Below, piece by piece: positions 8,462-19,000 of a stretch of DNA of 64,000 nt. Made by a program: the position numbers and the translations under genes. The DNA is taken from NCBI GenBank assembly GCA_011523845.1, contig WTFV01000268.1, positions 1 to 64,000 of the forward strand. Direction: 5' to 3'. The stretch comes from Acidobacteriota bacterium (lineage in GTDB: Bacteria; Acidobacteriota; Vicinamibacteria; Vicinamibacterales; UBA8438). The notes under the pieces are model-generated. The model did not search any database. It was not told the origin of the DNA and worked only from the letters and a program-made list of their open reading frames with translations. The number at the start of each line of letters is the position of its first letter. The first letter of the stretch is position 1.

Positions 8462-10570
8462 ATGACCGCGCGCCGCCGCCCGCGTCGCCCCGGTTCCCGC
8501 CCTGCCCGCCGGGCGCCGGCCGGCGCCCGCCCCGGGCTCGCCGCCGGCGGGTCGGGGGCCGCGGATCTCGGCTGGCACTACCTGCTCGCCGTCTTCGCGT
8601 TCGCGTTCGCCGTGCGGCTTGTGCACGTCTGGCAGTTGCGCCCGGCGCCTTTCTTCGGGCTGACGATGGGCGATGCGCAGAGCTATCACGCTTGGGCCCT
8701 GCAGATACTGGCGGGCGACTGGCTGGGGCGCGAGGTCTTCTACCAGGCGCCGCTGTACCCGTACTTCCTGGGCGCCGTCTACGCGCTGTTCGGCCCCGAC
8801 CTGCTGGCGCTGCGCGTCGTGCAGGGCGTGCTCGGGGCGGCGTCGTGCGTCCTGCTGGCGGTGGCCGCGGGCCGGTTCTTCTCCCGTCCCGCCGGCATCG
8901 CGGCCGGCGTCATGCTCGCGGTCTACGCGCCGGCGATCTTCTTCGACGGCCTGGTGCAGAAGGCGTCGCCGGGCCTGTTTCTGCTGTGCGCCGTCCTGGC
9001 GCTCCTCGCCCGGCTGGCCACGCGGCCCGCGCCGGTTCGAGAGTGGCTATGGCCGGGGCTGGCGCTCGGGGCGCTGCTGCTGACGCGCGAGCACGCGCTG
9101 GTGTTCGTCGCCGTCGTGCTCGGCTGGGTGGCGGTGTCTGTCCGCCGCCGCCGCGACGGCCTCGCGCGGGCCGGCGCGCTCGTACTGGGGCTCGCGCTGG
9201 TGATTCTGCCCGTCGCCGCGCGCAACGCGGCGGTGGGGGGCGGGTTCGTGCTCACGACCGCGCAGTTCGGCCCCAACTTCTACATCGGGAACAACCCCGC
9301 GGCCGACGGTACCTACCGGCCGCTGGTGTTCGGGCGGGGAGATCCGCGCTTCGAGCGGCAGGATGCCACCCGGGTCGCCGAGCGCGAACTGGGGGCCGCG
9401 CTGAGCCCGGCCGAGGTTTCCCGCTACTGGGCGGGCGAAGCGCTCGAATACGTGCGGGCGGATCCGGTGGACTGGCTCCTGCTGACCGGGCGCAAGGCCG
9501 TCCTGGCGTTCAACGCGTCCGAGGTGGCCGACACCGAGGATCAGCTCAGCCATGCCGACTGGTCCGCTCCGCTGCGCATCGCCGGCTACTTCTGGCACTT
9601 CGGCGTCCTCGCCCCGCTGGCCGCTGCCGGCCTGTGCCTGACGTGGCGCCGCCGCCGGGAGCTCCTGCTGTTGTACTGCATGCTCGGCGGCTACACGGCG
9701 AGCGTGGTGCTGTTCGCCGTCATGGCGCGCTACCGGTTCCCCCTCGTCCCGTTGCTGATCCCGTTCGCGGCGGCGGCGGCAGTGGAGATCCCGCGGCTGG
9801 CCGCGCAGGCGTGGGACCGGCGCGTGGGGTGGGCCGGCGCGGCCGCGGCGGGCGCGCTGGTCTTCTGCAACTGGCCGGTGCTCTCCATGGAGGACATGCG
9901 GGCAGTCACCGCCCTCAACGTGGGCACGGAGCTGCAGGCGCGGGGACGCGTGGACGAGGCGGCGGCAGAGTACCGGCGCGTGCTGGCGCGCGACCCGGAC
10001 GACGCGCTGGCCCACAGCAACCTGGGGACCGCGCTCGCCGCCCTGGGCAGGCCCGCCGAGGCCGTCGAACACTACGAGAGGGCCCTGGCGCTGGCGCCCG
10101 AGGACGCCGATTCGCACTCGAACCTGGGCAACGCGCTGGTCGCGCTGGACCGGATCGACGCGGCCGTCGAGAGCTACCGGCGCGCGCTCGCCATCGACCC
10201 GGGCTCAGTCGAGGCCCACGCGGCGCTCGGCATGGCCCTGCACGCAGAGGGTCGCTCGGAGGAGGCGGTCGGGCATCTGCGCCGAGCGCGCGATCTCGGC
10301 CCCCCCACGGTGGAGATCCTCAACCTGCTGGGGGTGGCGCTGGCGTCGCAGGAGCGGCTCGACGAGGCCGCCGTCGAGTTCCGGCGCGCGCTGGCCGTCG
10401 ATCCGGGCTCGGCCGAGGCGCACGCCAACCTGGGTACGGTATACCACCTGCAGGGCGATATGGAGCAGGCGGTCGCGCAGTACCGCGAGGCGCTCCGCCT
10501 CGACCCGGCGGCCGGGGAGCTGCAAGCCCGGATCGACGCGGCGCTGGCCGGGCTCGGGGACCCCAGGTAG
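8462..10570 (+). CDS. GT-C glycosyltransferase (GT39/ArnT-like) fused to TPR domain
   Basis: 702 residues. After a basic, Pro/Arg-rich start, many transmembrane helices span about 38-460. The first periplasmic loop carries GDAQSYHAWA followed by FYQAPLYPYFLG, which fits the acidic catalytic loop and PLYPY-like motif of GT-C enzymes that use polyprenyl-linked sugars. Residues about 480-700 form five or six TPRs (HSNLGTALAALG and similar). Such enzymes transfer sugars on the outer face of the inner membrane; the TPRs would lie in the periplasm and could recruit the protein to be glycosylated. ATG 8462 is 4 bp after the previous stop. The acceptor may be one of the operon's envelope proteins, which is inference. 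Confidence 0.85.
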   Translation: MTARRRPRRPGSRPARRAPAGARPGLAAGGSGAADLGWHYLLAVFAFAFAVRLVHVWQLRPAPFFGLTMGDAQSYHAWALQILAGDWLGREVFYQAPLYPYFLGAVYALFGPDLLALRVVQGVLGAASCVLLAVAAGRFFSRPAGIAAGVMLAVYAPAIFFDGLVQKASPGLFLLCAVLALLARLATRPAPVREWLWPGLALGALLLTREHALVFVAVVLGWVAVSVRRRRDGLARAGALVLGLALVILPVAARNAAVGGGFVLTTAQFGPNFYIGNNPAADGTYRPLVFGRGDPRFERQDATRVAERELGAALSPAEVSRYWAGEALEYVRADPVDWLLLTGRKAVLAFNASEVADTEDQLSHADWSAPLRIAGYFWHFGVLAPLAAAGLCLTWRRRRELLLLYCMLGGYTASVVLFAVMARYRFPLVPLLIPFAAAAAVEIPRLAAQAWDRRVGWAGAAAAGALVFCNWPVLSMEDMRAVTALNVGTELQARGRVDEAAAEYRRVLARDPDDALAHSNLGTALAALGRPAEAVEHYERALALAPEDADSHSNLGNALVALDRIDAAVESYRRALAIDPGSVEAHAALGMALHAEGRSEEAVGHLRRARDLGPPTVEILNLLGVALASQERLDEAAVEFRRALAVDPGSAEAHANLGTVYHLQGDMEQAVAQYREALRLDPAAGELQARIDAALAGLGDPR

Positions 10571-10587
10571 GATCGACGGTGCGCACG

Positions 10588-12339
10588 ATGGCTCCTCGTC
10601 TGGTCGTCGGACTGCTGGCGTCGGCGGCCCTGGGTCACGCCGCGGCGACGTCGCAGACGGGTTCCGCGCTCGCGCCGGGCGACTGGCTCGCCGACGGCGC
10701 GCCCGCCGCGGGGCTCGACTTCATGCACTTCAACGGCATGTCGGGGGAGTACTACTCGGCCGAGATCATGGGGCCGGGCGGCGCCCTGTTCGATTTCGAC
10801 AACGACGGGGACCTCGACGTCTACCTCGTGCAGGGCGAGATGCTCGGTCCCGGCAAGACCCTGCGGGACGCGTTGTTCGGTCCGCCCGCCGGGGCCGCGT
10901 CGCGGGCGGGCGACCGGTTGTACCGGAACGATCTGCAGGTGCGCGCGGACGGGACGCGCACGTTGCGCTTCACCGACGTGACCGCCGGGAGCGGCCTGGG
11001 CATCCGCGGCTACGGCATGGGAGCGGCCACCGGGGACATCGACAACGACGGCTGGATCGACGTCTACCGGACCGGACTCGGCGCCAACCATCTTCTGCGC
11101 AACAACGGCGACGGCACGTTCACCGACGTGACGGCGCGCGCCGGCGCGGGCGATCCGCGCTGGAGCGTGTCGGCCTCCTTCGTCGACTACGACCGGGACG
11201 GCTGGCTCGACCTCTACGTCGGCAACTACGTCGATCCCCGCCTGGAGGATCGGATCGAGTGCTTCAACCGCACCGGCGAGAAGGACTACTGCGGGCCGCA
11301 ACGCTACGTGCCGGTTCCCGACCGGCTGCTGCGCAACCGCGGCGACGGGACGTTCGCCGACGTCACTGCGGAGGCGCTGCGGGGGGGCGAGTACGGCCCG
11401 GCCCTCGGGGTCATCGCGGCCGACCTCGACGGCGACGGCTGGCAGGACCTGTACGTCGCCAACGACGGCGAGCCCAACCAGCTCTGGCTCAACCAGCGCG
11501 ACGGCACGTTCCTCGACGGCGCCTGGCTGGCCGGGGTGGCGGTCAATCGCGACGGGAACGCCGAGGGCAGCATGGGCGTCGACGCGGGCGACTTCGACGG
11601 CGACGGCGACGACGACCTGTTCATGACCCACATCGCCACCGAGACCAACACGCTCTACGTCAACCAGGGCGCCGGGCTCTTCGAGGACCGCACCGCGCAG
11701 GCCGGGCTCGGGGCGCCCAGCCTGCCGTACACCGGCTTCGGCACCGCGTGGTTCGATCTCGACAACGACGGCTGGCTGGACCTGCTCGTCGCCAACGGCG
11801 AGATCCGCACCCAGGAGGCGCTGGTGCGGGCGAACGATCCGTTCCCGCTGCACCAGCGCAACCAGTTGTTCCGCAACCTCGGCGACGGCCGCTTCGAGGA
11901 GGTCGGCGGCACCGCCGGTGGCGCGTTCCGGACCTCGGAGGTCAGCCGCGGGGCGGCGTTCGGCGACGTGGACAACGACGGCGACATGGACGTGCTCCTG
12001 ACGAACAACAACGGGCCGGTGCGCCTGCTGCTCAACCGGGTCGGCAGCCGCAATCCGTGGGTCGGGTTGCGTCTGGTCGGCAGCGACGGCCGCCGCGACT
12101 TGCTCGGGGCCCGCGCGGCCGTCTACCGCGCCGGGCGCCGGGTGCTGTGGCGGCGGGCGCGCACGGACGGCAGCTACGTGTCGGCGAACGATCCGCGCGT
12201 CCTCTTCGGCCTCGGCGGGGCTGCGCCCATCGAGCGGGTGCGCGTCGTCTGGCCCGGCGGCGGAGCGGAGGAGTGGTCGGGCGTCGCCGTGAACCGCTGG
12301 ACGACGCTGGTCGAGGGGACCGGCCGGAGCGTGCAGTAG
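10588..12339 (+). CDS. CRTAC1-type FG-GAP / ASPIC-UnbV secreted protein
   Basis: 583 residues with a signal peptide ending near HAAA. Seven calcium-binding loops of the DxDxDGxxD type (for example DFDNDGDLD, DIDNDGWID, DVDNDGDMD) mark an FG-GAP beta-propeller. The last 90 residues match the ASPIC/UnbV domain (GARAAVYRAGRRVLWRRARTDGSY...RVVWPGG). ATG 10588 is chosen; an in-frame GTG at 10579 sits better after aggtagga and is possible. It is closely related to the gene at 14249 (shared FNGMSGE and LPYTGFGTAW), so the two look like a tandem duplication. The TPR gene starts 1 bp after its stop. A role in surface binding or adhesion is usual for the fold; the function of ASPIC/UnbV is unknown. Confidence 0.92.
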   Translation: MAPRLVVGLLASAALGHAAATSQTGSALAPGDWLADGAPAAGLDFMHFNGMSGEYYSAEIMGPGGALFDFDNDGDLDVYLVQGEMLGPGKTLRDALFGPPAGAASRAGDRLYRNDLQVRADGTRTLRFTDVTAGSGLGIRGYGMGAATGDIDNDGWIDVYRTGLGANHLLRNNGDGTFTDVTARAGAGDPRWSVSASFVDYDRDGWLDLYVGNYVDPRLEDRIECFNRTGEKDYCGPQRYVPVPDRLLRNRGDGTFADVTAEALRGGEYGPALGVIAADLDGDGWQDLYVANDGEPNQLWLNQRDGTFLDGAWLAGVAVNRDGNAEGSMGVDAGDFDGDGDDDLFMTHIATETNTLYVNQGAGLFEDRTAQAGLGAPSLPYTGFGTAWFDLDNDGWLDLLVANGEIRTQEALVRANDPFPLHQRNQLFRNLGDGRFEEVGGTAGGAFRTSEVSRGAAFGDVDNDGDMDVLLTNNNGPVRLLLNRVGSRNPWVGLRLVGSDGRRDLLGARAAVYRAGRRVLWRRARTDGSYVSANDPRVLFGLGGAAPIERVRVVWPGGGAEEWSGVAVNRWTTLVEGTGRSVQ

Positions 12340-12340
12340 G

Positions 12341-14041
12341 ATGACGCGCCGCGTGCTCGCCGGCGGCCTGGCGGCGTTCGCCCACCTTGCCGCGTGGGGT
12401 GCGCCGGGGCTGCACGCGGCCCCGGCGCGGGCCGCCGGCGCGCAGCCGGCGCCGGCGTCGTGCGTGCTGCCCGATCTCGGCCGCATGCACCCGGCAGTGC
12501 AGGAGCAGCTCGGCGCCGCCTACGCCGAGCTGGCGGGCGCGCCGCCGCCCGCGGGTCCGGGCGGCGGCGCGGCGACCGACGCCCGTCCCCGGGAGCGGGC
12601 CGAGGCGCACGGCGCGCTGGGGACGCTGCTGCTCGCCGGCGACTATCCCGAGGCCGCCGCCGCCTGCTACCAGCGCGCGCAGGCGCTGGCCCCCGACGAT
12701 CGGCGCTGGCCCTACTACCTGGCCCACGCCGCCCTGCGCGGCGGGGACCTGGCGCGGGCGGCGGCGTGGTTCGAGCAGGCGCTGCGGATCGAGCCCGCCG
12801 ACTTTGCGACCCTGGTCTGGCTGGCCCACGCCTACGTCGACCTGGATCGGCCGGAGGCGGCCGAGCCTCTGGTCGCCCGGGGCCTGACGCTGTATCCGGA
12901 CGCGCAGCCGCTGCTGTACCAGGGCGGGCGGGCGGCGCTCGCGGCCGGAAACCACTCGCGCGCGGTGGAGCGCTTCGAGGCGGCCTTGGCGCAGGATCCG
13001 TCGGCGACCGTGATCCACTATCCGCTGGCGCTGGCCTACCGGGGGCTCGGCGACCTCGATCGGGCCCGCGAGCTGCTGGGCCGGCGCGGCCGGCCGGGGC
13101 CGGCCGGCTACACGGCCGGCGCCGCGGTGCCGATGGCGGACCCGTTGATGGCGGCGGTGACGACGGCGTTGCGGAGTCCGCAGGTCCACCGCGACCTGGG
13201 AATGCAGGCCAGCGCGCGGGAGGACTGGCCCGAGGCGGTGCGCCAGTTCCGAGCGGGAGCCGAGATGGCCCCCGCCAACGCGGTGATGCGGCTGAACCTG
13301 GGTACGGCCCTGATCCGCGTCGGTGACGCGCGCGCCGCGGCGGCCGCGCTCGATGCCGCGGTCGCGATCGACCCGCGGCTGGCGGCAGCGCACTTCCTGC
13401 TCGGGACGCTGCTGGAGCGCGCCGGACGCGACGCCGAGGCCATCGAGCACTTCGGTTCGGCTGTCGCCCACGACGCGACGCTGGCCGCGGCGCGCCTGCG
13501 GTTGGCCGACGCGTTGCGGCGCAACGACCGCGTCGAGGAATCGCTGGACTACTACCGGCAGGCCGGCGAGGGCGACCAGGCCCGGTTCGGCGAGGCGATG
13601 GCCCTGGTCCGCCTGGGACGCTATCCGGAGGCCAGGGCGCGGCTGACCGAGGCCCTGGCGCGGTACCCGGAGCAGCCGGGTTTCGCGCATGCCCTGGCGC
13701 GGTTGCTGGCCTCGGCGCCCGACGATCGGGTGCGGGACGGCGCGCGGGCCCTGGAGCTCGTCCAGGCGCTGGCGGCCGAGTACAGGACGGCGCCGGTGGC
13801 CGAGACCATGGCAATGGCCCTGGCCGAGCTGGGGCGCTTCGCCGAGGCGGCGGAGTGGCAACGGCTCGCCATGGCCGTCGTCTCCGATGCCGGGCTGTCC
13901 GACGTGACCCGGGCGATGGCCGACAACCTCACGCGCTACCTGCGCGGCGAACCCAGCCGCACGCCGTGGCGCGACGACGAGCCGGAGCACAATCCGGGCC
14001 CGGCCGTCGACCCCGCGCTGCTGGATCCGTCCCGACCCTGA
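12341..14041 (+). CDS. Secreted TPR protein (MHPAVQ...TPWRDDEP family)
   Basis: 566 residues with a signal peptide. A short conserved leader motif, LPDLGRMHPAVQEQL, precedes about ten TPR units. The C-terminal signature PSRTPWRDDEPE recurs, with variation, in the genes at 19198, 41503 and at the end of the 16057 gene. It starts 1 bp after the stop of the CRTAC1-type gene, so the two are co-translated. The partnership recurs at 41503/43146 and as a fusion at 16057. It probably holds a complex together in the periplasm or at the outer membrane; that is inferred from TPR biology and context. Confidence 0.9.
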   Translation: MTRRVLAGGLAAFAHLAAWGAPGLHAAPARAAGAQPAPASCVLPDLGRMHPAVQEQLGAAYAELAGAPPPAGPGGGAATDARPRERAEAHGALGTLLLAGDYPEAAAACYQRAQALAPDDRRWPYYLAHAALRGGDLARAAAWFEQALRIEPADFATLVWLAHAYVDLDRPEAAEPLVARGLTLYPDAQPLLYQGGRAALAAGNHSRAVERFEAALAQDPSATVIHYPLALAYRGLGDLDRARELLGRRGRPGPAGYTAGAAVPMADPLMAAVTTALRSPQVHRDLGMQASAREDWPEAVRQFRAGAEMAPANAVMRLNLGTALIRVGDARAAAAALDAAVAIDPRLAAAHFLLGTLLERAGRDAEAIEHFGSAVAHDATLAAARLRLADALRRNDRVEESLDYYRQAGEGDQARFGEAMALVRLGRYPEARARLTEALARYPEQPGFAHALARLLASAPDDRVRDGARALELVQALAAEYRTAPVAETMAMALAELGRFAEAAEWQRLAMAVVSDAGLSDVTRAMADNLTRYLRGEPSRTPWRDDEPEHNPGPAVDPALLDPSRP

Positions 14042-14152
14042 TGGCGCGCCCGCGCCGGCCACTGCGCGGGCGTTCCGGCGGTTGAAGCAGTGCGGCGGCC
14101 CGGCGGATAATGTCGTGTGCCCGGCAACCTGCGGCGCAAGGCGCGCCGCGCC

Positions 14153-14236
14153 CGAGCGTCGCCTTGTCGCGCGCGGACCGCAGCGTGCCGCATTCGAGCG
14201 TCGCTGCATCGTGCGCCGACCGCGGCGTTCCGCGTT
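14153..14236 (+). repeat. Two 42-bp tandem repeats in the leader of the 14249 gene
   Basis: Units at 14153-14194 and 14195-14236 each begin cgagcgtcgc and contain a gcgcNgaccgc core. The 207-bp gap 14042-14248 is the only sizeable break in the operon. The second unit's start, gcattcgagcgtcgctgcatc, resembles part of the dispersed element at 25238-25404. Confidence 0.6.
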
Positions 14237-14248
14237 CGACCGGACTGG

Positions 14249-16060
14249 ATGCGCGCGGCGCCGCTGCTGCTCCTCTGCGCCGCCGTTGCGGGTTGCGGGC
14301 CGGCCGAGCCCGGCGCCGCGCCGGCCGGCGCGGGGCCGGCGGCAGGGTCCGGCGACGCGGCGGCGGCGCCGGGCGCCGCCCCTTCCGAGGCGTGGTTCAC
14401 CGAACGCGCGCGGGAGGCGGGCATCGACTTCGTGCACTTCAACGGCATGTCCGGCGAGTTCCACCTTGCCGAGATCATGGCGCCGGGCGCCGCGCTGTTC
14501 GACATGGACGGCGACGGCGACCTCGACGCGTACCTCGTCCAGGGCCGGATGCTCGGGGCCGGACGGACGCTCGACGACGCCCTGACGCCGCCTCCGGCCC
14601 ATGTCCCGCTACCCCTGACCGACCGCCTCTACCGCAACGACCTGCAGATCGCGGAGGACGGCGCGCGGACGCTGCGGTTCACCGACGTGACCGCGGGGAG
14701 CGGCCTCGGCGCGAGCTCCTACGGGATGGGAGTCGCGGCCGCAGACTTCGACGGCGACGGCCGGGTCGACCTCTACCGCACCGCGCTGGGCGCGAATCAC
14801 TTGTTTCGCAACAACGGCGACGGCACGTTCAGCGATGTTGCGGGGCGGGCTGGCGTCGACGACGCGGGCTGGGGCGTGTCGGCTTCGTTCTTCGACTTCG
14901 ACCGGGACGGCCGGCTCGACCTGTACGTCGGCAACTACGTCGTGTACGACCTTGCGAACGAGGAGCGCTGTTTCACGCTCACCGGCGAACGGGACTACTG
15001 CGCGCCGAAGAGCTATGTGCCGGCCCCGGATCGGCTGTACCGCAACCGCGGCGACGGCGTCTTCGAGGACGTGACGGCGAGCGCGGGCGTCGGCCGCGCG
15101 TACGGACCGGCCCTCGGTGTGCTGGCCGCGGATTTCGACGGTGACGGTTGGGTCGACGTCTACGTCGCCAACGACGGGCGGCCCAACCAGTTGTGGATCA
15201 ACGGGCGGGACGGGACGTTCACCGACCGGGCGCTGCTCAACGGCGTGGCGGTGAACGGGGGAGGGGCCAGCGAGGCGAGCATGGGGGTCGATCTGGGCGA
15301 CTTCGACGCCGACGGCGACGACGACCTGTTCATGACCCACGTGACCACAGAGACGAACACCCTGTACGCCAACGCGGGAGACGGGTTCTTCGAGGATCGC
15401 GGCGCCATGGTCGGCCTCGGCGCCCCGAGCCTGCCCTATACCGGGTTCGGCACCGCGTGGGTGGACTTCGACAACGACGGCTGGCTGGATCTGCTGGTGG
15501 TCAACGGGGAGGTGCAGGTCGTCGAGCGCCTCGTGCTGGCCGCCGATCCGTTCCCGCTGCATCAGCGCAACCAGTTGTTCCGGAACCTGGCGGGCCGCGG
15601 CTTCGAGGATCTCTCCGATCGGGCCGGCCCCGCGTTCGCGTTGTCGGAGGTCAGCCGCGGGGCCGCGTTCGGCGATGTCGACAACGACGGGGACGTGGAT
15701 GTCCTGGTGGCCAACAACAACGGTCCGGCGCGCCTGCTGATCAACGAGGTGGGGCAGCGGAATCCGTGGCTCGGCCTGCGGCTTGTCGCGGCCGCCGGGG
15801 CGCGGGACGCGACCGGAGCGCGGGTCGGCGTGTTCCGCGCCGGGGGCCCGGTCCTGTGGCGCCGTGCGCGGGCCGACGGCAGCTACGCCTCGGCTGGCGA
15901 CCCGCGGGTGGTCGTGGGACTCGGCGAGGCGGACGCGGTGAGCGGCGTCCGGGTGGAGTGGCCGAGCGGCCGGGTCGAGGAGTGGGACGGCGTGCCGGTT
16001 CGAAGCTGGACGACACTGACGGAGGGAACCGGACGCGGCGTGCAGGGAGGGATCCGGTGA
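14249..16060 (+). CDS. CRTAC1-type FG-GAP / ASPIC-UnbV lipoprotein
   Basis: 603 residues. ATG 14249 opens a lipoprotein signal with lipobox VAGC (Cys16). Seven DxDxDGxxD loops follow (DMDGDGDLD through DVDNDGDVD), then a C-terminal ASPIC/UnbV domain ending near PSGRVEEW. It resembles the 10588 protein throughout but is lipid-anchored instead of merely secreted. Its stop overlaps the GTG of the next gene (GTGA), preceded by gggaggga, so the downstream fusion protein is translationally coupled. The 207-bp upstream gap with tandem repeats may hold its own regulatory signal (GATAAT at 14105-14110). Confidence 0.92.
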   Translation: MRAAPLLLLCAAVAGCGPAEPGAAPAGAGPAAGSGDAAAAPGAAPSEAWFTERAREAGIDFVHFNGMSGEFHLAEIMAPGAALFDMDGDGDLDAYLVQGRMLGAGRTLDDALTPPPAHVPLPLTDRLYRNDLQIAEDGARTLRFTDVTAGSGLGASSYGMGVAAADFDGDGRVDLYRTALGANHLFRNNGDGTFSDVAGRAGVDDAGWGVSASFFDFDRDGRLDLYVGNYVVYDLANEERCFTLTGERDYCAPKSYVPAPDRLYRNRGDGVFEDVTASAGVGRAYGPALGVLAADFDGDGWVDVYVANDGRPNQLWINGRDGTFTDRALLNGVAVNGGGASEASMGVDLGDFDADGDDDLFMTHVTTETNTLYANAGDGFFEDRGAMVGLGAPSLPYTGFGTAWVDFDNDGWLDLLVVNGEVQVVERLVLAADPFPLHQRNQLFRNLAGRGFEDLSDRAGPAFALSEVSRGAAFGDVDNDGDVDVLVANNNGPARLLINEVGQRNPWLGLRLVAAAGARDATGARVGVFRAGGPVLWRRARADGSYASAGDPRVVVGLGEADAVSGVRVEWPSGRVEEWDGVPVRSWTTLTEGTGRGVQGGIR

Positions 16061-19000
16061 GTCGGGCCGGGTCGGGGGAGCCGTCGAGCCGGGAGAAGCG
16101 AGGCGTGGGTCGCACGACGTCGCGCAGCGGGGCGTCCGTGGTGGCCGCCGCGCTGGCGGCGGTGCTGTGGGCGCCGTCCGCGGAGGGGCAGCGGGGGGCG
16201 GGACGCGACCCGGGCACCGCGGACATGGTGCGCCGTCTCGACGCGCTGGCCTGGGAGTCGGTGTACTCCAATCCCTACGCCGCCTCGTTGCGGGCGCGGG
16301 CTCTCGCCGCGGAGAGCCCGCCGGCCGCGCTGCCCGATCGGTTGCGGTATCGCTCGCAGATCGCCCGCTGGCTGCTCAACGCGGGGCAGAGCCGGGAAGC
16401 TGCCGCAACGCTCGAGGACATCCTGCGCGAGGCGGAGGGTCAGCCGTCGGTGTCGCGCACCTTCGTGAGCGCGGTGCGGCAGCTCCTCGCCCTGTCGTGG
16501 CTGCGCGCGTCCATGCAGGAGAACTGCGTGCGGGAGGCGGCGGCCGGCCGTTGCTCCGCGCCGCCGCGGCGCGCCGACGTTCCTTCCGCGGTCGACGCGG
16601 CGCGCCGCGCCATCGAGGAGTACGCGCGCGTCCTGCGGGACGCGCCGGACGAGTCCACCCTGTTCGGCGCCCGCTGGCTGCTGAACCTCGCCTACATGGC
16701 GGCCGGCGAGTATCCGCTGGGCGTGCCGGAAGAGTGGCTCGTGCCTCCCGGCGCCTTCCGCTCGGACTACGACGTCGGGAGGTTCGTCGACGTCGCTCCC
16801 CGGCTGGGCCTCGACGTGGCCGGCCGCAAGGGGGGCAGCGTCATGGACGACTTCGACGGCGACGGCGACCTCGACCTCTTCATCTCGTCGGCCGGCCTGT
16901 TCGCCGTCGCCGCCGGGGACAATCCCAACCAGCTCCGCTATTTCCGCAACGAGGGCGACGGGACGTTCACCGACCGGACGGCGGAAGCCGGGCTCGAGGG
17001 GCTCGTCAGCGGCCTGAACCTCGTGCAGGCCGACTACGACAACGACGGGTTTCTCGACCTGCTGGTGCTGCGCGGTGCGTGGCTGAACGCCCCGCACCCC
17101 AACTCGCTGCTGCGCAACAACGGCGACGGGACGTTCTCGGACGTCACCGAGCGGGCGGGGTTGTCGATTCCCGCCCCGACGCAGGCCGGGGCGTGGGGCG
17201 ACTTCGACAACGACGGCTGGGTCGATCTCTACATCGGCAACGAGTCGGCGGAGGGGACCGCGCATCCCGCCAACCTGTTCCGCAACAACCGCGACGGCAC
17301 GTTCACCGACGTGGCGTTCGAGGCCGGCGTGGCCGTCGTCGGCTTCATCAAGGGCGTCGTGTGGGGGGACTACGACAACGACGGCCGCCTCGATCTCTAC
17401 GTGACGCTGCTGCGCCCCGACGAGCCGAACCGCCTGTTCCGCAACGAAGGGCCGAGGCCGGACCGCGCGTGGTCGTTTCGCGATACGGCGGCCGAGGCAG
17501 GCGTGCAGGGACCGCCGGTGAGCTTCCCGACCTGGTTCTTCGACTTCGACAACGACGGCTGGGAGGATCTGTTCGTCAGCGGGTTCAGCGGAGGGCTGTC
17601 GGACGTCGTCCTCGAGCGGCTCGGCCAACCGCACCGCGGGCAGCTCCCGCGGCTCTACCGCAACAACCGCGACGGCACGTTCTCCGACCTCACGCGCGCG
17701 GCCCGGCTCGACCGGATCATGGTGGGCATGGGGTCGAACTTCGGGGATCTGGACAACGACGGATTCCTCGACATGTACCTCGGCACGGGCGACCCGGACT
17801 ACCGCATGCTCGTCCCGAATCTGATGTTCCGCAACGCCGGCGGGGCCTTCTTCCAGGACGTGACCTCGTCGGGCGGGTTCGGGCATCTGCAGAAGGGGCA
17901 CGGCGTCTCGTTCGGCGACGTCGACGGCGACGGCGACCAGGACGTGTACCACGTGCTCGGCGGGGCCTTCGAGGGCGACACGTTTCCGAACGCGCTCTAC
18001 CTGAACCCGGGCCATGGCAACAACTGGATCACCCTGCGGCTCGTGGGCGTCGGGTCGAACCGGAGGGCCATCGGCGCCCGGGTGCGCGTCACGGCCGAGA
18101 CCCCGGCGGGCGACAGGGACGTCCACGTCACGGTCGGCAGCGGTGGCAGCTTCGGCGGATCGAGCCTGCAGCAGGAGATCGGCCTCGGCAACGCGACCCG
18201 GATCCGCGCCCTGGCGATCACCTGGCCGGCGGGCGGGCGGACCGACGTGTACCGCAACGTCGTGGTCAACCGTACGTTCCGCGTCCGGGAAGGGGACGCC
18301 GCGTTGACGCCGGTCGCGGTTCCGCGGCTGAACCTGCGTTCCGCCGTCCCGTCGGGCGATTCGGATCGGGCGGAGGCCGACGTGCATCGGGAACGGGCAC
18401 TCGACGCCGCCGCCGTCGGCGACTGGTCCGTCGCGACCGGCGAGCTCCGCCGGGCACTCGTGCTTGCGCCGGACGACGCCACGCTGCATCTTCAGCTCGG
18501 CATGGCGGCCAAGCTGATGGGGGGCGACCCGGACACGGCCATCGGCCACCTGGGCAACGCGCTCCGGCTCGACCCGCAACTCGGCCAGGCGCGCTTCGCG
18601 ATAGGCTCGCTGCTGGAGGCGAGCGGACGTCCGGTCGAGGCGATCGACTACTTCAGGTGGGCGGCGGACGGCGGACCGGGCGGAGACGAGGCGGCCTTTC
18701 GGCTGGCTCGAATCCTGCGCCGATCGGGCCGCTTCGAGGAATCGTTGCCGTACTACGAGCGGATCAGCGGGCGCAGCGACGCGCGATTCGGACTGGCCCT
18801 GGCCCTGGTCCAGCTCCGGCGGTACCGCGAGGCCCGGGACCTGCTGGCCGCCGGCATCGAACGCCATCCCTGGGAGGCCGCGTTCCCGCTCGCGCTGGCC
18901 CGCCTGTTGGCCGCCGCTCCCGACGACGCAGTGCGCGACGGCAGCCGGGCGCTGGAGGTCGTGCAGGCGTTGGCCGAGGCCGTGCGCACCACGGCGGTGG

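Noticed and set aside
5493..8465. A 990-codon plus-strand frame across the Uma2 gene and the cytochrome/PHM gene
   Set aside because: Arg/Pro/Gly-rich shadow of two well-supported genes on different strands.
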